The notes under the pieces are model-generated. The model searched no databases and had not been told where the DNA came from. It was given only the letters and a program-made list of their open reading frames with translations. Made by a program: the position numbers and the translations under genes. A DNA stretch of 64,000 nt, from the NCBI GenBank assembly GCA_965153455.1, contig OZ234496.1, positions 19,212,304 through 19,276,303 on the forward strand, written 5' to 3'. Source of the DNA: Sphagnum compactum. Its lineage: Eukaryota; Bryophyta; Sphagnopsida; Sphagnales. Within the stretch, counting starts at the first letter, position 1; the number at the start of each line of letters is the position of its first letter. Below, in pieces: positions 61,801 through 64,000 of the stretch.

Positions 61801-62514
61801 TTTGGGATGAAGCGTTCCTGTTGCTTTTTCCTCTCCACATTCCTTCAACGTTGAGCTCTCCACCTTCCTTAAGCCTTGTGTCTATGTCTCCTTGAAGCTT
61901 TGTGCTACTCAAGCTCGAAAGCTCTCCCTAGGTTTGGAGATGGAGTGAACGAGAAATGAGGTGAGGGAGGTAGGAGGGGAGAAATAGGTAAGAGGGGAAA
62001 ATTTTGGGGCAGAGAAGGGGGCTGAAAAATCCCTTGGCAGAGGAAGAGGATGTGTTTTTGGTTCATCCTGAACTGGTGCATTGGTGGCTGGAGTGAACAT
62101 TTGGGGATCATGTTAAATTCAAGACCCACAACATGTGCCGGAAAAGCATTTCTAGACATTTAAACTTCTACAATCAAGGAGCATCTGAAAGCGTGTGGAC
62201 TGAGTCAAGTGAGAAGTCAGCAGAGAACATCAGCAGCAGCCCGCCTGAGAGGTGTTATTATAGGTGGAAGATGCAGGATGAAAGTGCACCAAAGTACAAT
62301 GACAAAAGTGGAGACAAAGCAAACAATTCGTTGAACCAAGAGAGGAAGTCAACAAACCTCATCCGGTGTAGCTAATTTCTGTCGTCATTAGTGTACCCTC
62401 GGCATTCGGCCAAACCAGAAACAATCGGTAAAGCAGTGGAAGAAGACGGCGAGAAACTTGCCATGTTCGCGTCGAGGGGTTTCTTGTCGAGAGGTGAACG
62501 GGTCCCGTGCTTCG

Positions 62515-62694
62515 GGCCGGACGGGGTGGGATGGTCGGGATTGCTGCGGCTTAGGCATCGTGAAGTAGAACCGTGTCATGTTTTTTCTTAATTCAGTGGA
62601 TATCGATTGTCTTTGCTCTCTGTTGTTCTCTTAATCCCAGTTGAAGTCGACGTTCTCTTGACAACTTTCCTTCTCAGAGAGGTTTTGTTCCAAT
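62515..62694 (+). promoter_or_regulatory. 5' leader block shared with the kinase-phosphatase gene
   Basis: Contains agtagaaccgtgt at 62564, 131 bp before the ATG, matching 45916 at 130 bp before the other ATG, plus flanking partial matches. The stretch between 62099 and 62515 shows no gene. Confidence 0.6.
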
Positions 62695-64000
62695 ATGGAG
62701 GCTTTAAGAGATCGATACAAGGAATGTCAAGAGTTTGCGAGGACCATAAGTTTGCAATGTAAAGATGTAAAGTTTAACAAATGCTTGAGCAGAGTCCTTG
62801 CAAACAATTACTTGGCTTGCCTCGACGACCTGGACAAGTGTCTCTTGAGTGAGGGGGTTCTTTTAATAGATCCTGACGAAACAGTCTTGGCCGAGTTGTG
62901 GCGTCTTCTTTTCTGTGGCCAGATGCTGTTGAAACGGTGGAGTGACAAGGATTGGTGGATATCGACGATCACCTCATCTGATTCCGCGTCGGTCAAAGAA
63001 CTGGTCCTCCTCCACCTGAGAGAGTTCCACTATTGCGTCAAGGTGTTGGGGGTGATTGCAAGCTCGGAAGCAATTCAAGGCACATTTGATGTACCACCAC
63101 TGGAGGACTCAAGTTTTTCGACAGATGTCGAGGAAGCCTACCAGCGTGACACCCTAAGCTTGGTAAGTTCTACAAATTGGTACTTATGGCGAAATTATTT
63201 CAACCGCCAGAATGTTAAGCTTGCACAACACCTGCTAAGAAAATTCGACAATTCCAATCATGAAACTTCACACTTGATAGACTACACTGATGTGCGTATT
63301 TTGACGGGAAGTCTCCTCGGAAAAGGCAGCTTTGGATCCGTGTTTAGGTGTGAATTCCTTGGACTGCCGGCGGCTGCCAAGGTAATCACTACCGCCGAAA
63401 CCGACGGGGCACTTAAGGAAGCACTTCTGTTTTCAACTTTTCTACACCCAAATGTGGTTCAGTTCATAGGGTACGCATCCCATGGAACTCAACATGTTAT
63501 TGTTTCGGAGCTCATGAGCACGGACTTACGGAGATACTTGGATGAGAAGAAGAAGAATGCTGGCCAAGGACCTCCTCTTCCATTGCTGGTAGCTATCGAT
63601 ATAATGTTACAGGTCGCAGAGGGCATGAAGTACCTGCATGGGAGAGGGGTGATGCACCGTGATCTGAAGTCAAATAATGTTCTCATAAATGTTGTGGAGA
63701 ATGAGGATGAGGGTATTTCCTCATCTGTGCAAGTTAAGCTCACAGACTTTGGCCTGTCAAAGTTGAAGCTGCATGACTCTAGGTTCACCACAAAGATGGT
63801 GGGTGCCACTCGCTGGAGGGCACCTGAGGTGTTCGAAGATGAGCAGAACCCAGAGAAATACACAAAGTCAGCAGATGTGTATAGTTTTGCAGTGATATTT
63901 ACTGAGGTCCTGACTGGGGAGACACCATTTTCTGACATAAAAAATATGGAGATTTTTAAGAGCGTTTGCAGTGGTGTGAGGCCTTCTTTACCTGATGAGG
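62695..64000 (+). CDS. TKL-type protein kinase, 5' part (truncated by window edge)
   Basis: An open frame from ATG 62695 runs without a stop to the window end (435 codons). The N-terminal ~200 residues are homologous to those of the 46 kb gene (shared VKFNK, CLDDLDK, EGVLLIDP, DKDWW, TSSDSAS, HLRE). The kinase domain starts at the glycine loop LLGKGSFGSV (residue 207 on), which is canonical here, unlike in the paralog. Catalytic residues are intact: K229, D323 in HRDLKSNN, D351 in DFG, and RAPEVFED. Whether a PP2C domain follows, as in the paralog, cannot be seen. No introns in the visible part. Likely cytosolic, since no signal peptide or membrane segment is apparent. Confidence 0.92.
   Translation, partial: MEALRDRYKECQEFARTISLQCKDVKFNKCLSRVLANNYLACLDDLDKCLLSEGVLLIDPDETVLAELWRLLFCGQMLLKRWSDKDWWISTITSSDSASVKELVLLHLREFHYCVKVLGVIASSEAIQGTFDVPPLEDSSFSTDVEEAYQRDTLSLVSSTNWYLWRNYFNRQNVKLAQHLLRKFDNSNHETSHLIDYTDVRILTGSLLGKGSFGSVFRCEFLGLPAAAKVITTAETDGALKEALLFSTFLHPNVVQFIGYASHGTQHVIVSELMSTDLRRYLDEKKKNAGQGPPLPLLVAIDIMLQVAEGMKYLHGRGVMHRDLKSNNVLINVVENEDEGISSSVQVKLTDFGLSKLKLHDSRFTTKMVGATRWRAPEVFEDEQNPEKYTKSADVYSFAVIFTEVLTGETPFSDIKNMEIFKSVCSGVRPSLPDE

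Larger units (their letters stand above)
56478..62098. mobile_element. Mutator-like element, copy B, inverted relative to copy A
   Basis: The left end (56478 on: GGCCAGAGTGAACC, through gcaccagtt) equals the right end of copy A. The right end (about 62071-62090, aactggtgcattggtggctg) equals copy A's left end but then reads GAGTGAAC where GTTCACTC is expected, so the terminus is rearranged. The interior is collinear with copy A in reverse: CTAC minisatellite, AT-rich direct repeats, the 51-codon segment, and the exon-like array. It is longer than copy A mainly because of about 1.27 kb (59515-60786) that includes a solo LTR. No clear 9-bp target duplication was found. Confidence 0.75.

Noticed and set aside
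63489-63938. Antisense open frame of 149 codons
   Set aside because: It is a shadow of the kinase coding sequence on the plus strand, which has intact catalytic motifs.

Overview
The window is nuclear DNA of a land plant. The evidence is single-chain plant-type urease and plastid-type dihydrodipicolinate synthase genes, spliceosomal introns (GT-AG and one GC-AG), AAACCCTAA telo-boxes, and large amounts of AT-rich transposon debris. The expanded, intronless TKL-type kinase family and a Helentron-like rolling-circle remnant with an endonuclease domain would fit a non-seed plant such as a bryophyte, but that placement is inference and is not proven by the sequence.

Layout. 1-7.3 kb is transposon-derived: a ~3.6 kb element with long degenerate terminal inverted repeats, a solo-LTR-like repeat inside it, then simple repeats and a small inverted-repeat family. 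7.3-7.8 kb is a small non-autonomous Helitron. 8.97-14.92 kb (+) is an 18-exon urease gene, complete by homology reasoning (837 aa, all active-site residues present). 15.97-21.06 kb (-) is a 9-exon PDCD2/TSR4-type ribosome-biogenesis gene, convergent with urease. 21.1-25.9 kb has no recognisable gene. 25.92-30.42 kb is a Mutator-like element (copy A) with 36-bp terminal inverted repeats and a perfect 9-bp target duplication. 31.50-33.52 kb (+) is a 4-exon plastid dihydrodipicolinate synthase gene. 34.7-40.0 kb is a decayed Helentron-like element with Rep, PIF1-type helicase and AP-endonuclease remnants.

40.7-64 kb is a kinase cluster broken up by transposons. It holds a kinase pseudogene (40.7-41.3 kb), an intact intronless gene encoding a protein kinase fused to a PP2C-type phosphatase domain that lacks a key metal-binding Asp (46.05-48.38 kb), and a paralogous kinase running off the right edge (62.70 kb onward). 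Between them lie Helitron ends (43.5-44.1 kb), a purine-rich low-complexity tract, a Tourist-like MITE (52.7 kb), and a second, inverted Mutator-like element (copy B, 56.5-62.1 kb) carrying a solo LTR with a 5-bp target duplication.

Urease and dihydrodipicolinate synthase are unlinked housekeeping functions (urea nitrogen recycling; lysine synthesis), and PDCD2/TSR4 acts in 40S ribosome assembly, so there is no operon-like logic. The most unusual locus is the kinase/pseudo-PP2C gene and its paralogs. The two intact copies share a 5' leader motif at the same distance from the ATG, and each has a Mutator-like terminus 0.6-0.7 kb upstream.
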